A stretch of 49,257 nucleotides of DNA from Plectonema cf. radiosum LEGE 06105 (GCF_015207665.1 NZ_JADEWL010000042.1:1-49257); one strand, 5' to 3'; positions 1 to 9,076 are shown, counted from the first letter of the stretch. Translations and numbers: made by a program. The notes: generated by a model from the sequence alone, not told the origin.

Positions 1-15
1 CTCCCCATCCCCCCT

Positions 16-1329
16 TCAAGCCGCACAGCGAAATCCAGCGAACATCTGACGCATATGAGGATGATACCAGTTACGAAAACTACACCGTAATGCCCAGGGA
101 CGAGTTGCCCAGCTTCCACCTTTAAGAACTTTATGCTCGTTGTCGAAGTAAGTTTGGGAGTAGCCTTTGTATGGATAATGCTGAAAATCTGGATAGCGAT
201 CGAACCAGCTATCAGTCCATTCCCAAACGTTTCCTAGAGTATCGTATAAACCGTAGGCACTTTGTCCGGATGAGTAAGCGTTTACTGGTGTTGTCTGATT
301 ATGAATATTATTGTGGTTGCAGTGTTCGGCTGTAGGTGGTTCATCTCCCCAAGGATAAATACGACGGCATTTTACTTTTTCATCCCAACTCGCGGCTTTC
401 TCCCATTCTGCTTCTGTAGGTAATCTTTTACCGACAAATTTTGCGTAAGCTTCTGCTTCGTAATAACTTACACCCCAAACTGGGTGATTGTACCAATCTG
501 GATTATCTTCCCAATAAAGTGGTTGTGTCGCTTGTTCTGTTTGCAACCATTCCCAACCTGCTTCCGACCACCACTGTTTGTTTTTATAACCCCCAGATTC
601 CGTAAATATTCGATATTGCTTGCAGGTTACGGGATAGCGATCGATTGAGTATGTATCTAAATAAACTTTATGGGCAGAGCGTTCGTTATCGAGAGCATCC
701 AAAGAATTATTACCCATTTCAAATTCACCTGCCCGAATTTGAATCATCTCATTGAGAGGGTTGGAGAATAAAGGAGAAGAATAAGCAAAATGCCAAGAAT
801 TTTCTTTTTCTTGATTTGACTGCTGATTTCTTATCAGTTCCAAGACAAAGCTAATGGTTTCGCTATGCTGACTTTCATGTTGTAGTAAAAACCGCCATAA
901 ACGTTCTTGCTGTTTTAAATCAGTTCTTTCCATACAATAAAGAACTTTCTCTCGGATTGTATCAAGGTAATCGCGAGTTTCTGCGAGCGTAGGTAATTTA
1001 ACCCGCTGATTTTTGGGTAAACCGTCTGCTGCATAAAGTTGACGGTATTGGGGAAACAAACAAGGTTCACCCGCATTACGTTCTAGTATCCATAAAGATT
1101 CAGTGTAGCCAATATGCCCCAAATGCCAGCCTACGGGGCTAAAATCTGGATGAGCTTGAAGACAAAAAGTAGCTTCATCCATATTTTTAAATAACTCAAG
1201 AGTTTTAGCACGACATTCCACAAAAGCGCGGATAATGCTCTGTTTTGTACTATTGACCGGGGAAAGCCGGTCGTCGCACGGCGGAGTACCGGCGACTTTT
1301 AAATTAGATTTGCTCAATTCTGAGATCAC
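16..1329 (-). CDS. egtB: Ergothioneine biosynthesis sulfoxide synthase EgtB
   Basis: EgtB is a non-haem iron enzyme that joins hercynine to a thiol (gamma-glutamyl-cysteine or cysteine) with oxygen, forming the C-S bond of ergothioneine. The 437-residue protein has an N-terminal DinB-like domain (about residues 35-180) carrying the iron-ligand motif HxxxHxE, seen as HESQHSE near residue 151. A C-terminal FGE-sulfatase-type domain follows (from about residue 195), with the family signatures RLPTEAEWEKAA, GNVWEWTDSWF and a terminal AGFRC. The start is a GTG lying 26 bases inside the end of egtC, so the two genes are translationally coupled on the minus strand. The methyltransferase gene egtD is not in the window; it may lie just beyond the left edge, downstream of egtB. 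Confidence 0.93.
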   Translation of the reverse strand: MISELSKSNLKVAGTPPCDDRLSPVNSTKQSIIRAFVECRAKTLELFKNMDEATFCLQAHPDFSPVGWHLGHIGYTESLWILERNAGEPCLFPQYRQLYAADGLPKNQRVKLPTLAETRDYLDTIREKVLYCMERTDLKQQERLWRFLLQHESQHSETISFVLELIRNQQSNQEKENSWHFAYSSPLFSNPLNEMIQIRAGEFEMGNNSLDALDNERSAHKVYLDTYSIDRYPVTCKQYRIFTESGGYKNKQWWSEAGWEWLQTEQATQPLYWEDNPDWYNHPVWGVSYYEAEAYAKFVGKRLPTEAEWEKAASWDEKVKCRRIYPWGDEPPTAEHCNHNNIHNQTTPVNAYSSGQSAYGLYDTLGNVWEWTDSWFDRYPDFQHYPYKGYSQTYFDNEHKVLKGGSWATRPWALRCSFRNWYHPHMRQMFAGFRCAA

Positions 1330-2092
1330 AATCTTCTCTCACACTAAGAATGCTATTTTCTGGAAATGAATTCCAATTACCTTTAAACAGTGGTTCAGAA
1401 GCAATAATTACCGAGTTGGAAAAATTAGCATCATTTTGCAGCCAATATAGAGTTGGGGATGGAGGTTTTGTACTAAACCGAGAAGCAACAAGACGGTTTC
1501 CGTCACTCACAACTAAGTTAGCCAAAATATAAGTATTATGACGTTCCGCCAACTCTTTTAATTTAAGTAAAATTAGATGCATAGCTTGCTCTAAACTTTT
1601 ACCTGGGTTGTTTTGCAACTCGTTAAGTAGCAAAGCAAAAATATGCTCTGAATCCGTAGTTCCATTTACCCACTGATAAATTTCATCATTTAATAAACTG
1701 CGTATAGGTCTATATAAAGTCTGACGAAACTGATCAATTTTACCATTGTGAAGAAATAATAAGCGCTGATATTTGAATGGCTGGCAATTACTTATATCGA
1801 GTGCTTGCCCCAAAGTCGCACTACGAACGTAAGAAACTACGCATCCAGATTCTACGTAGCGGCTGAGACTGGGTAAATTAACATCATTCCAAATCGGTAG
1901 CGTGCTTTTGTAGGTAAAAGGTTCAGTATCCTTTTGAATATGATACCAACCCACACCAAAACCATCAGCATTCACAGTTCCAGACATCATTTCCTGGGGT
2001 TGATAGCTTTGGGTTATCAGTGAATGTTCGTGGTTGTAAAGTAGCTTTTCTAATGAAACAGGCGAACCAAGGTAGGCAAGTAATCGGCACAT
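1304..2092 (-). CDS. egtC: Ergothioneine biosynthesis amidohydrolase EgtC (class II glutamine amidotransferase fold)
   Basis: EgtC removes the gamma-glutamyl group from the EgtB sulfoxide product. The protein (262 aa) begins MCRLLAYLG, so after Met removal Cys2 is the N-terminal nucleophile typical of Ntn-type glutamine amidotransferases. NADGFGVGWY and the FLHNGKI segment are further class II landmarks. It is upstream of egtB and overlaps it by 26 bases, so the pair form an operon. No clear Shine-Dalgarno site is visible: a GGTTAAA repeat array ends within a few bases of the ATG. Family assignment is firm; the exact thiol substrate used in cyanobacteria is not shown by the sequence. Confidence 0.92.
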   Translation of the reverse strand: MCRLLAYLGSPVSLEKLLYNHEHSLITQSYQPQEMMSGTVNADGFGVGWYHIQKDTEPFTYKSTLPIWNDVNLPSLSRYVESGCVVSYVRSATLGQALDISNCQPFKYQRLLFLHNGKIDQFRQTLYRPIRSLLNDEIYQWVNGTTDSEHIFALLLNELQNNPGKSLEQAMHLILLKLKELAERHNTYILANLVVSDGNRLVASRFSTKPPSPTLYWLQNDANFSNSVIIASEPLFKGNWNSFPENSILSVREDCDLRIEQI

Positions 2093-2095
2093 AAA

Positions 2096-2218
2096 AAAGG
2101 TTAAAGGTTAAAGGTTAAAGGTTAGAGGGTAGAGGTTAAAGGGGATGGGGAGATATTTATAATCTAAAATCTAAAATCTAAAATTCCTAACTCCGGTGGT
2201 ACTAACTCCTAACTCCTC
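2096..2218. repeat. Short tandem heptanucleotide repeats (GGTTAAA, ATCTAAA and CTAACTC types)
   Basis: Three successive arrays of 7-base units fill the gap between egtC and the DUF423 gene: GGTTAAA copies, then ATCTAAA copies, then ACTCCTA copies. The motif GGTGGTAC, part of a GTACCACCGGAGTT block also found near 16406 and 35647 on the other strand, sits between the last two. These are STRR-type arrays characteristic of heterocyst-forming cyanobacteria. Confidence 0.8.
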
Positions 2219-2594
2219 ATTGATAATTGAATGCGGCGATCGCCAATGCACCCCAAGCAGTGATAAATGCTACACCACCGATTGGGGTAATGGCTCCTAA
2301 TATTTTAATGTCGCTTAAGCTTAGGGCGTATAAGCTGCCTGAAAAAATAAATATGCCGATAATAAATAACCAGCCACTGGCAATTAAATTTGGTGATGGT
2401 GATTTGGTTTGACTGAGCAAGATTGCGACAAGTAAAAGTGCTAAAGCATGATACATTTGATAGCGAACCCCAACTTCAAAAATTTCCAAAGCGCGAGCGC
2501 TAAGTCTTTCCTTTAAAGCGTGAGAACCAAAAGCACCAGCAGCCACCGATAAACCTCCGAACAAGGCTGCTAGGCTCATAAATATTTTTGTCAT
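2217..2594 (-). CDS. DUF423 family small integral membrane protein
   Basis: A 125-residue, very hydrophobic protein with about four predicted membrane segments. The N-terminus reads SLAALFGGLSVAAGAFGSHAL, followed by KERLS and a YQMYHALALL segment; this pattern is diagnostic of DUF423 (YgdD-like) inner-membrane proteins, whose biochemical role is not established. The length is normal for the family. It stands alone on the minus strand, with repeat arrays on both sides; the TGA stop touches a TAGGAG heptamer array. Confidence 0.85.
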   Translation of the reverse strand: MTKIFMSLAALFGGLSVAAGAFGSHALKERLSARALEIFEVGVRYQMYHALALLLVAILLSQTKSPSPNLIASGWLFIIGIFIFSGSLYALSLSDIKILGAITPIGGVAFITAWGALAIAAFNYQ

Positions 2595-2651
2595 CTGATG
2601 GATAGTTGATGGTTGTTAGTTGATAGTTGATGCTTGTTAGGAGTTATCACC

Positions 2652-2710
2652 TTAAACCTTTGACCTTTAACCTTAAACCTTTAACCTTAAACCTTTAACC
2701 TTAAACCTTA
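2652..2710. repeat. Heptanucleotide array (CCTTTAA / CCTTAAA units)
   Basis: About eight degenerate units alternating CCTTTAA, CCTTTGA and CCTTAAA. The array runs into the stop codon of the minus-strand gene that ends at 2708 (TATATAAGGTTTAAGG on that strand). Confidence 0.8.
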
Positions 2711-3190
2711 TATATCAAAGTGATAAGAAACTGCACCATCTTCAGTTACTTTGAAGTTAGCATTAAATTGCTTGGCTTGGTCGTCTAGGAATTGTCTAGC
2801 GGTAGCTGGTGGTAGCTGTGATTGCATTGCAAAGCCTAAAACTGTGATGCGTCCTTCATTTTCGGCTATCATGCGATAAAACATCGATTGTAAATGAAGA
2901 TTCATTTGTTGGGCGATCGCGTTTTCTTCTTGTTTGCTTTGACGACGCATTCCCAATGCTAACCATCCACCCAAAACTAAACTGGGTAAACCAAATATCA
3001 TCCCATTGAGGGCTGTCATATCTAGAAGAGTTACTGCTTGATGGTTGACGAAATCCTGTTCGGTATAGGCACCAAGCGGTATTTGCTTATACATTAAATC
3101 TTTATCTCTCATTGCCTGGCCCGATATTGTCATCAGCATAAACCCTAATGTAATCAACCAACCGGCAGCTAACTTCTCAGCAGTTTTCAT
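2708..3190 (-). CDS. Conserved membrane protein of unknown function, paralog A
   Basis: 160 residues. Two hydrophobic segments (about residues 8-26 and 58-80) are separated by a charged loop and followed by a cytoplasm-like C-terminal domain of about 75 residues. That domain (LQSMFYRMIAENEG to the end, YHFDI) closely matches the C-terminal domain of the next gene upstream (LQSTFYRLVEEQRG ... YHFHL), so the two are tandem paralogs about 265 bp apart. The C-terminal domain has a helix-turn-helix-like feel (short helices, then a strand pair), but I cannot assign a family. Start ATG at 3190. Confidence 0.7.
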   Translation of the reverse strand: MKTAEKLAAGWLITLGFMLMTISGQAMRDKDLMYKQIPLGAYTEQDFVNHQAVTLLDMTALNGMIFGLPSLVLGGWLALGMRRQSKQEENAIAQQMNLHLQSMFYRMIAENEGRITVLGFAMQSQLPPATARQFLDDQAKQFNANFKVTEDGAVSYHFDI

Positions 3191-3284
3191 AAGATTTTGA
3201 AAGTTTTGAGTTTAAGAACGATTCTAACCCTACTTCCATCAAAGCTTCCAGTCTTAAATCATCAAATTATCACTCGTTGAACCA

Positions 3285-3378
3285 AGAAGTCGGGTAACTT
3301 TCACGAAACCCGACTTCTGAACCCTAATTACTATTTACTGGGGTAAGAAGTGGGGTTTTTGATAAAAACTCGACTTCT
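3285..3378. repeat. Two copies of the AGAAGTCGGG...CCCGACTTCT dispersed palindrome
   Basis: Two adjacent hairpin-forming units (3285-3318 and about 3346-3378). Arms are AGAAGTCGGG / CCCGACTTCT in the first; the second is degenerate, with AGAAGTGGGG / CTCGACTTCT. They sit in the 265-bp gap between the two paralogous membrane-protein genes. The same palindrome recurs at about 9083, 9313, 11341, 15584, 20788, 20860 and 23076-23136. No other gene is seen in this gap. Confidence 0.8.
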
Positions 3379-3455
3379 CATAGTGGGAACTCACGTTAAT
3401 AAAACGTTTCCACAATCTAATTAAAACAAAACAAAATTAAAATAAATACACCCGA

Positions 3456-3875
3456 TCAAAGATGAAAGTGATAATAAACGCCACCCTCTCGACTATGGTC
3501 AAAGGTAGCATTGAATTCCTTGGCTTTGGAATCTAAGAATAATTTGGCTTCTTCTCCTGTGATTTCGGCTTCTTTAGCAAAGCGCAATAAGGAAATTTGT
3601 CCTCTTTGTTCTTCGACAAGACGATAAAAGGTAGATTGAAGATGACTCATTAGCTGTTTTTGATGTTGCTGACGCAATCCCAATATCAGCCAGGTTCCAA
3701 ATCCGACACCAGATAAACCCAAAGCTAAACCAGCAAAGGCTTGATCTGCGATTTCTTGTTTTTGCTCTTGAGTCTCTTGATTATTAGTCGATAATGCCTC
3801 CACAGTTACGTGCATGAGAAGAATAGATCCGAATGAAAGTAGCAAACCAGCGGAAACTTTTGTGAGAAACTTCAT
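3456..3875 (-). CDS. Conserved membrane protein of unknown function, paralog B
   Basis: 139 residues; a shorter relative of the protein encoded just downstream. It has an N-terminal signal-anchor-like segment (about residues 5-25), a short polar loop rich in Gln and Glu, a second membrane segment (about 46-68, ending WLILGLRQQHQKQ), then the shared C-terminal domain beginning LQSTFYRLVEEQRGQISLL and ending YYHFHL. The arrangement predicts a hairpin in the membrane with both main soluble parts on the same side. Function is unknown; the tandem duplication with conserved C-terminus implies that the C-terminal domain carries the activity. Confidence 0.7.
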   Translation of the reverse strand: MKFLTKVSAGLLLSFGSILLMHVTVEALSTNNQETQEQKQEIADQAFAGLALGLSGVGFGTWLILGLRQQHQKQLMSHLQSTFYRLVEEQRGQISLLRFAKEAEITGEEAKLFLDSKAKEFNATFDHSREGGVYYHFHL

Positions 3876-3916
3876 AGAAACACGACAAGATGTGATATCT
3901 TGCCGCGATCTTAACC

Positions 3917-4603
3917 TTACTTACGCGCAGCTTCCAGTATACGGGAAAAGTAAAAGCGGGTGCGTGTCATGGCTTGACGTTGGATGCTAAAGCCGTTTTT
4001 TTGCAAAAAATTGACAATATCGGCTTCACGATGCTGATATGCACGGGTAGTTTTACTTGGCCCTGGAAAGAAACTGCCGATTTTCTTGAGTATAGTCAGA
4101 GCAAAGGTTTTAGGTGCGAAACTGAGAATTATTCGTTCTGTAGCGGTACTGCATAAATGAGATATCATTTCGCTGGCTTTTTCTTGAGGATAATGAATCA
4201 AAACATCCAAGCAAACAACTGTATGATAGTTACCACTCAAGGCTTCTAAGTCTTGTACGGTAAAAATGGGATTATCCGCGTTCCCTAAAATTTGCTCGGC
4301 TCGCTCCTTTCCTTCTTCGACCATTTTTTCGGAAATATCGCTGGCGTAAACCTTGGCTCCGGCTTGAGCTAAAGGTATGCTCAAACTACCCACACCACAT
4401 CCAGCATCGCATATTGAGATTTCTGACAAATTTTCGTTACTCTTTAACCAGCTAAGTACCGTATCTACGGTTTTTTGATGTCCCTTGCGGATATCAAGCT
4501 GAACTGTGTTTACTTCACCATTGCCGTAAATGCGTCTCCAACGATCAAAGCCGGTGGAATTGAAATATTCTTTAACAATGGTCTTATCGTCTACTACGTT
4601 CAT
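3917..4603 (-). CDS. chlM: Magnesium-protoporphyrin IX methyltransferase ChlM
   Basis: Methylates the C13 propionate of Mg-protoporphyrin IX using S-adenosylmethionine, a step of chlorophyll synthesis at the thylakoid/plasma membrane. The characteristic cyanobacterial/plant N-terminus is clear: YFNSTGFDRWRRIYG followed by VQLDIRKGHQKTVDTVL. The class I SAM-binding motif is ICDAGCGVGSLSIPLAQ, and VVCLDVLIHYP and the LSFAPKT segment follow. The reading frame extends 23 codons further upstream to 4672, but homologous proteins start near MNVVDDKTIVKEYF, so I use the ATG at 4603 (228 aa). It lies downstream of nagA on the same strand, separated by a hairpin terminator. Confidence 0.93.
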   Translation of the reverse strand: MNVVDDKTIVKEYFNSTGFDRWRRIYGNGEVNTVQLDIRKGHQKTVDTVLSWLKSNENLSEISICDAGCGVGSLSIPLAQAGAKVYASDISEKMVEEGKERAEQILGNADNPIFTVQDLEALSGNYHTVVCLDVLIHYPQEKASEMISHLCSTATERIILSFAPKTFALTILKKIGSFFPGPSKTTRAYQHREADIVNFLQKNGFSIQRQAMTRTRFYFSRILEAARK

Positions 4604-4689
4604 AGATTTATATAATTTAATATTTAACGATTCCAAATCGAGAAAATGCTTATTATCGGTACAATACACCAATTGAGGACGATAAAACG

Positions 4690-4747
4690 CATAAAAAAGC
4701 AGAAAACCACAAATCTGTAGCGGTAGCTTTGTGGTTTGTTGTGAAAT
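4690..4747 (-). terminator. Rho-independent-type terminator after nagA
   Basis: On the minus strand a perfect 10-bp stem, AAACCACAAA / TTTGTGGTTT (4738-4747 with 4704-4713, 24-base loop), is followed by a T-rich tail TTTTCTGCTTTTTT. It lies about 25 bases beyond the nagA stop, so nagA and chlM are probably separate transcription units or linked only by read-through. Confidence 0.65.
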
Positions 4748-4772
4748 ATATTCAGTTTTATCTCAATACTGT

Positions 4773-5957
4773 TTAAGGTAATAGCCGTTGCCAAGTTAAT
4801 TCTTTAGTTGATTCGTCATAATTCCAACGTAACAAATTACTAGCATGAGCGCCTTCAATTCCCGATAAACCAATTGCTTGTCGCGGTGCGGATGTTGCCA
4901 GTGCGATCGCTATTTCTACATCACATATTCCCCATTTCACCAAATTTTGTACTCCTGCGAGCAGTGGTAAAGTAGTTCCTGATAAAGTTCCATCTGCTAA
5001 CCGTGCAGTACCATCAGTAACTGTAATTTCTCGACTATCCCAAGGATAAGTTCCATCTGGTAATCCTAAAGGAGCCAAAGCATCGCTGACTAAGAAAAGT
5101 CCTTGAGCATAATCGCTTGCTCGTAACAATAAATCTATCATCATCGGTGAAATGTGCTTACCGTCAGCAATAAAACCACACATAACTTGTTTGTGGGTAA
5201 TAGCAGCAGCTAATAAACCAGGTTGGCGGTGATGTAACGGTGGCATTGCATTGAAAGCATGAGTTACCATCGTCGCACCGGCATTAAAGGCGCTTTGTGC
5301 TTGTTCTGCGGTGGCTTGAGAGTGTCCTAAACTAACGGTGATACCCTGTTGACGCAAATAAGAAATTACTTCGTGATCACCATCCAATTCCGGCGCTAAA
5401 GTAATTATTTTAATAATCTCTGTGAAATCCCCTATAACTCTTCTCACTTCTGCAAGTGATAAGTTTAATAGATACTCTTGAGGATGTGCGCCGCGTTTTT
5501 CGGGATTCAAAAATGGTCCTTCTAAATGCACTCCTAAAACTTTCGCTCCCGAAGTTTGATTTTGCATAAAATCGGTAATAACTTTAAGGGAACGTTGAAT
5601 ATTTTCCACAGAAGTTGTTACCAGAGTAGGTACAAATGCGTCAACACCACTATCCCAAAGATAATCGCAAATTTTTGCTAAATTACCGGCATTTTCTGCA
5701 TTTAATTCGGGAAACGCAGTTCCCAAAGCACCGTTAATCTGTAAATCCACACCACCCAAAGAAAGGCGATCGCCCTCGGCATCCAATACTTGTAAATTAG
5801 TCAGGGGAACCCGTTTGATAATTTTATCCATGGACACTATTTGTTCAATAATCCCATCACGGTTAATAAACAACATCTGTCTATCTTTGTAACCGGGAAC
5901 CAGAGCATTAATTATATTTAATGGAGTAGTAAAATTGCTTAGTGTTTTGAGATTCAT
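4773..5957 (-). CDS. nagA: N-acetylglucosamine-6-phosphate deacetylase
   Basis: Amidohydrolase that deacetylates GlcNAc-6-phosphate, feeding recycled amino sugar to glucosamine-6-phosphate. The 394-residue protein shows the expected metal and substrate residues: LGGVDLQINGALG in place of the usual HxH, HLEGPFLNPEKRGAH (metal-binding Glu), SLGHSQATAEQ (His), THAFNAMPPLHHRQPG (His, substrate loop), FIADGKHISP and the catalytic Asp in LVSDALAPLG. Length is slightly above the usual 380. It is divergent from purE, with 174 bp between; that gap contains GGTAATT heptamer copies. The start ATG at 5957 is the only one that keeps the N-terminal strand. Confidence 0.92.
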   Translation of the reverse strand: MNLKTLSNFTTPLNIINALVPGYKDRQMLFINRDGIIEQIVSMDKIIKRVPLTNLQVLDAEGDRLSLGGVDLQINGALGTAFPELNAENAGNLAKICDYLWDSGVDAFVPTLVTTSVENIQRSLKVITDFMQNQTSGAKVLGVHLEGPFLNPEKRGAHPQEYLLNLSLAEVRRVIGDFTEIIKIITLAPELDGDHEVISYLRQQGITVSLGHSQATAEQAQSAFNAGATMVTHAFNAMPPLHHRQPGLLAAAITHKQVMCGFIADGKHISPMMIDLLLRASDYAQGLFLVSDALAPLGLPDGTYPWDSREITVTDGTARLADGTLSGTTLPLLAGVQNLVKWGICDVEIAIALATSAPRQAIGLSGIEGAHASNLLRWNYDESTKELTWQRLLP

Positions 5958-6131
5958 GGGATTTACGAGATATTAGTTAAAGCTGATTCGATTTTGATAG
6001 AAACTAGCACTATTAATCAAGAATAAAAATATCATTTTTGGTAATTGGTAATGGGTAATTGGCAATGGGAGGTAGACAAAGGAACGATTTAGAATTTTAA
6101 TTACTTATAACTCCTAACTCCCAACTCTCTT

Positions 6132-6647
6132 ATGACTCCCCTAATCGGCATTATCATGGGTAGCGACTCCGATTTACCTACTATGAATGCGGCGATCGCA
6201 ATTTGTGAAGAATTTGACGTGACTACTGAAGTTGCGATCGTCAGCGCTCATCGTACCCCACACCGCATGGTGGAATATGCTCAGTCTGCTGTTTCTCGCG
6301 GAATTAAAGTGATTATTGCTGGAGCCGGCGGTGCAGCACATCTTCCCGGTATGGTTGCTGCTTTAACCCCGCTTCCAGTTATTGGAGTTCCCGTTGCCAG
6401 TCGGTATTTAAAAGGTGTCGATTCTTTACATTCTATCGTGCAAATGCCAGCAGGTATACCTGTAGCAACTGTGGCTATCGGTAATGCCAAAAATGCTGGA
6501 CTTTTAGCAGTACAAATACTCGCTACTTATCAACCAGATTTACTCGAAAAAGTGATTTTATATCGTCAAAATCTCCGGGATTCTGTGATTGCAAAGCAAG
6601 AAAAGTTAGAAAAATTAGGCTACCAAAAATATTTAGAACAAATGTAA
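6132..6647 (+). CDS. purE: N5-carboxyaminoimidazole ribonucleotide mutase PurE
   Basis: PurE moves the carboxyl group of N5-CAIR to C4 in de novo purine synthesis. The 171 residues carry all class I PurE signatures: [13 protein letters not shown] near the N-terminus, [10 protein letters not shown] (catalytic His), [15 protein letters not shown], and [21 protein letters not shown]. Size and start (ATG 6132, after an AACTCCC heptamer array and no strong ribosome site) match orthologs. Single-gene unit divergent from nagA. Confidence 0.95.
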   Translation: MTPLIGIIMGSDSDLPTMNAAIAICEEFDVTTEVAIVSAHRTPHRMVEYAQSAVSRGIKVIIAGAGGAAHLPGMVAALTPLPVIGVPVASRYLKGVDSLHSIVQMPAGIPVATVAIGNAKNAGLLAVQILATYQPDLLEKVILYRQNLRDSVIAKQEKLEKLGYQKYLEQM

Positions 6648-6998
6648 AGCCGTTATAAACATTATACAAATTGTGATGAGAGAAAAAGGTACTCAAACTA
6701 ACTTGCCCGCACAGGTATTTTTACTCTTATTTATTCAATTAAAAAATAAATTGAAAAAATAAATACTAAATCACAAATTTCTGCATTACAAAAAAAATCT
6801 CAAAAATAAGTAGTTACATTTCTTATAAAATATTCATATTATTCTACGTAAGTAGAAAGATAGTTTATTCGTATAAAAAATAATAATTACCATGTTTATT
6901 TGCAATCATAAAATTATGATATATTGACAAAATACTAATTACAATGGTGATTTAGAGCTTCAAGAACCGTCGCAAATGATCTGAAATAGTAAAAAATA
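6648..6998. other. Non-coding stretch between purE and the first ammonium-transporter promoter
   Basis: Very AT-rich DNA with no reading frame that resembles a gene and no clear hairpin terminator. The gap continues as promoter and leader to 7483. Confidence 0.6.
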
Positions 6999-7040
6999 GT
7001 AACAACAGTTACAGAATTTACAAAGAGTGTCCTGTAAATT
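6999..7040 (+). promoter_or_regulatory. NtcA-activated promoter of the ammonium transporter gene
   Basis: GTAACAACAGTTAC (6999-7012) is a perfect GTAN8TAC NtcA operator. Exactly 22 bases downstream is TAAATT (7035-7040), matching the TAN3T -10 box. GTAN8TAC-N22-TAN3T is the standard layout of class II NtcA-activated promoters, in which NtcA replaces the -35 contact under nitrogen limitation. Transcription would start near 7047, leaving a leader of about 435 bases before the amt start. The motif and spacing are seen directly; regulation is inferred. Confidence 0.8.
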
Positions 7041-7483
7041 TTGTTTCTTAACCGTTGTAACTTTTTTAAATCTAGCAAATTCCTCAATGAAAAGGCTTTT
7101 AGATAAACATCGAATTGTTAAAGAATTTATGAGGCGACTTGAGAGGTTTCCAAAAATACATAATAATAATCTTTAATAGTCTTTTAAGAAAAACTAGTTA
7201 CAGCGACATATGTATCATTGCTTTGTTGACTGTTAACTAGATTGTTTGATTTCCTAGTTGTTTAATAGGCTTTTCGAGGAACATCTTTACATAGGTATAA
7301 AAATCAAGCATTAATTACCGAAAAGCTAGTTATGGGATTCGGGAAAATGATGTTTTTGATATCGGGTCTAGCTAAAAAGCTGATAGTTAAGAGGCTAGTT
7401 TCAGCTTAGTAGTAAGATTGTTTTACCATAAAGAAAGCGGTGTTTTTCCAGTCAAGGAAAGTTAAGGAAGTTTTGGAGTGAAG
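7041..7483 (+). other. Long 5' untranslated leader of amt
   Basis: About 435 bases between the predicted NtcA start and the amt ATG, AT-rich and without a credible gene. It ends in a purine-rich segment with GGAG at 7475-7478. A second weak NtcA-like half-site pair, GTAN9TAC, occurs at 7412-7426 but has the wrong spacing. No known riboswitch was recognised. Confidence 0.5.
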
Positions 7484-9076
7484 ATGCAAAAACTAACGCG
7501 AAAAAGAATTAATAGAAAAAGTCGAATAGGTAATTCAAAACAGCCGCGAAGCGGTACAGGTAATAGCTCATTTGTCAAGCAAATAGAGCGAGGAATCAAA
7601 GGTTTAAACCCTAGTTTACGTGCTTCTTTACCTATTGCAGGCTTAATTGTATTGGCTTGGAGTTATGCCGCAGTTGCTCAGGCTCCTGCTGCCGAAGGAC
7701 CAACCACAGCGGAACTCAAAGTTGCATTAGATACGCTTTGGGTGGCAATTGCCGCATTTTTGGTCATCTTCATGAACGCTGGTTTCGGAATGTTAGAAAC
7801 CGGAATGTGTCGTCAGAAAAACGCCGTCAATATTCTGACTAAGAACTTGATTGTGTTTGCTTTGGCTACCCTGGCATTTTGGGTAATTGGGTTTGGTATT
7901 ATGTTCGGTGATGGAACCCCATTCTTTGGTTTAAATGGGTTCTTATTGCAAGGTGCAGATAACAGCCCCGTAACAGGTGATGCTTATCAAGGTGTTTTCA
8001 GTTCTCTGAACTGGGCTGGTGTGCCTTTGTCGGCGAAATTCTTATTCCAATTAGCATTTGCTGGAACCGCTGCGACAATTGTATCTGGAGCCGTAGCCGA
8101 ACGAATCAAGTTTATTGACTTCTTAATTTTCAGTCTGTTACTAGTTGGTATTGCTTACCCAATTACCGGACATTGGATTTGGGGTGGTGGCTGGTTAGCC
8201 GCAGCCGGTTTCTGGGATTTTGCTGGTTCTACAGTTGTACACTCAGTTGGTGGTTGGGCTGCTTTGATGGGTGCAGCCATACTTGGTCCTCGTATTGGTA
8301 AGTATAGCGACAGTAGAATCAATGCCATACCTCCGCATAATTTGAGCATCGCTACCTTGGGATGTTTGATTTTGTGGTTGGGCTGGTTTGGTTTCAACCC
8401 CGGTTCTACAATGGCTGCTGATGCAAATGCCATTGCTCACATTGCATTAACCACTAACTTAGCTGCTGCTGCTGGTGGAACTGTTGCTTGTTTTGTAGCT
8501 TGGGGTTATTTAGGTAAGCCAGATTTATCGATGATCATCAACGGTATTTTGGCTGGCTTGGTGGGTATCACCGCAGGTTGTGCTTGGGTAAACTTGGGTA
8601 GTGCGGTAATTATTGGTGCAATTGCCGGAGCTTTGGTCGTATTCTCTGTCACCTTCTTCGATAAAATCAGAATTGATGACCCTGTAGGTGCGCTTTCCGT
8701 TCACTTGGTGTGCGGTTTATGGGGTACTTTGGCTGTAGGTTTATTTGCTGTGGGAGCAAATCCCGACGGTATTTATGCAGCTGGACCAAATGCAGGTTTA
8801 TTCTTTGGTGGTGGTATACAACCTCTATTCATTCAATTTGCAGGTGCTTTGGCTGTAGGAGGAATGACTGTCTTGCTCAGCACCATCTTCTGGGTAGCGT
8901 TAAAAGCGACATTGGGTATTCGTGTAACCCGCGAAGAAGAATTGGAAGGTTTGGATATTGGTGAACACGGAATGGAAGCTTATAGCGGTTTTGCGAAAGA
9001 AGTTGACACCATTGGATATGGTGAAATAGATAGACCTGGAATTTCAACACAAGGAGATATGCCTACAAGTTTGTAA
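7484..9076 (+). CDS. amt: Ammonium transporter (Amt/Rh family), long form with signal peptide
   Basis: Membrane channel that takes up ammonium. After a basic N-terminal extension (about residues 1-45) there is a signal-peptide-like segment ending AAVAQAPA. Eleven hydrophobic segments of the Amt fold follow, with [19 protein letters not shown] (TM1-TM2), the family block [17 protein letters not shown] (pore His), and WFGFNPGS. The C-terminal regulatory tail has the typical [18 protein letters not shown] at 7478 is in frame, but GGAG sits five bases before the ATG at 7484, so I choose 7484 (530 aa). The basic extension contains a copy of the dispersed sequence CCGCGAAGCGGTAC (7544-7557, again at 23251). 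Regulation by NtcA is indicated by the promoter at 6999. Confidence 0.93.
   Translation: MQKLTRKRINRKSRIGNSKQPRSGTGNSSFVKQIERGIKGLNPSLRASLPIAGLIVLAWSYAAVAQAPAAEGPTTAELKVALDTLWVAIAAFLVIFMNAGFGMLETGMCRQKNAVNILTKNLIVFALATLAFWVIGFGIMFGDGTPFFGLNGFLLQGADNSPVTGDAYQGVFSSLNWAGVPLSAKFLFQLAFAGTAATIVSGAVAERIKFIDFLIFSLLLVGIAYPITGHWIWGGGWLAAAGFWDFAGSTVVHSVGGWAALMGAAILGPRIGKYSDSRINAIPPHNLSIATLGCLILWLGWFGFNPGSTMAADANAIAHIALTTNLAAAAGGTVACFVAWGYLGKPDLSMIINGILAGLVGITAGCAWVNLGSAVIIGAIAGALVVFSVTFFDKIRIDDPVGALSVHLVCGLWGTLAVGLFAVGANPDGIYAAGPNAGLFFGGGIQPLFIQFAGALAVGGMTVLLSTIFWVALKATLGIRVTREEELEGLDIGEHGMEAYSGFAKEVDTIGYGEIDRPGISTQGDMPTSL

Noticed and set aside
7412-7426. Second NtcA site GTAAGATTGTTTTAC
   Set aside because: Spacing is N9 instead of N8, and there is no -10 box at the right distance before the start codon.
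8155-8440. Minus-strand reading frames inside the first amt gene
   Set aside because: Mirror frames of a strongly conserved membrane protein; no ribosome sites or recognisable domains.
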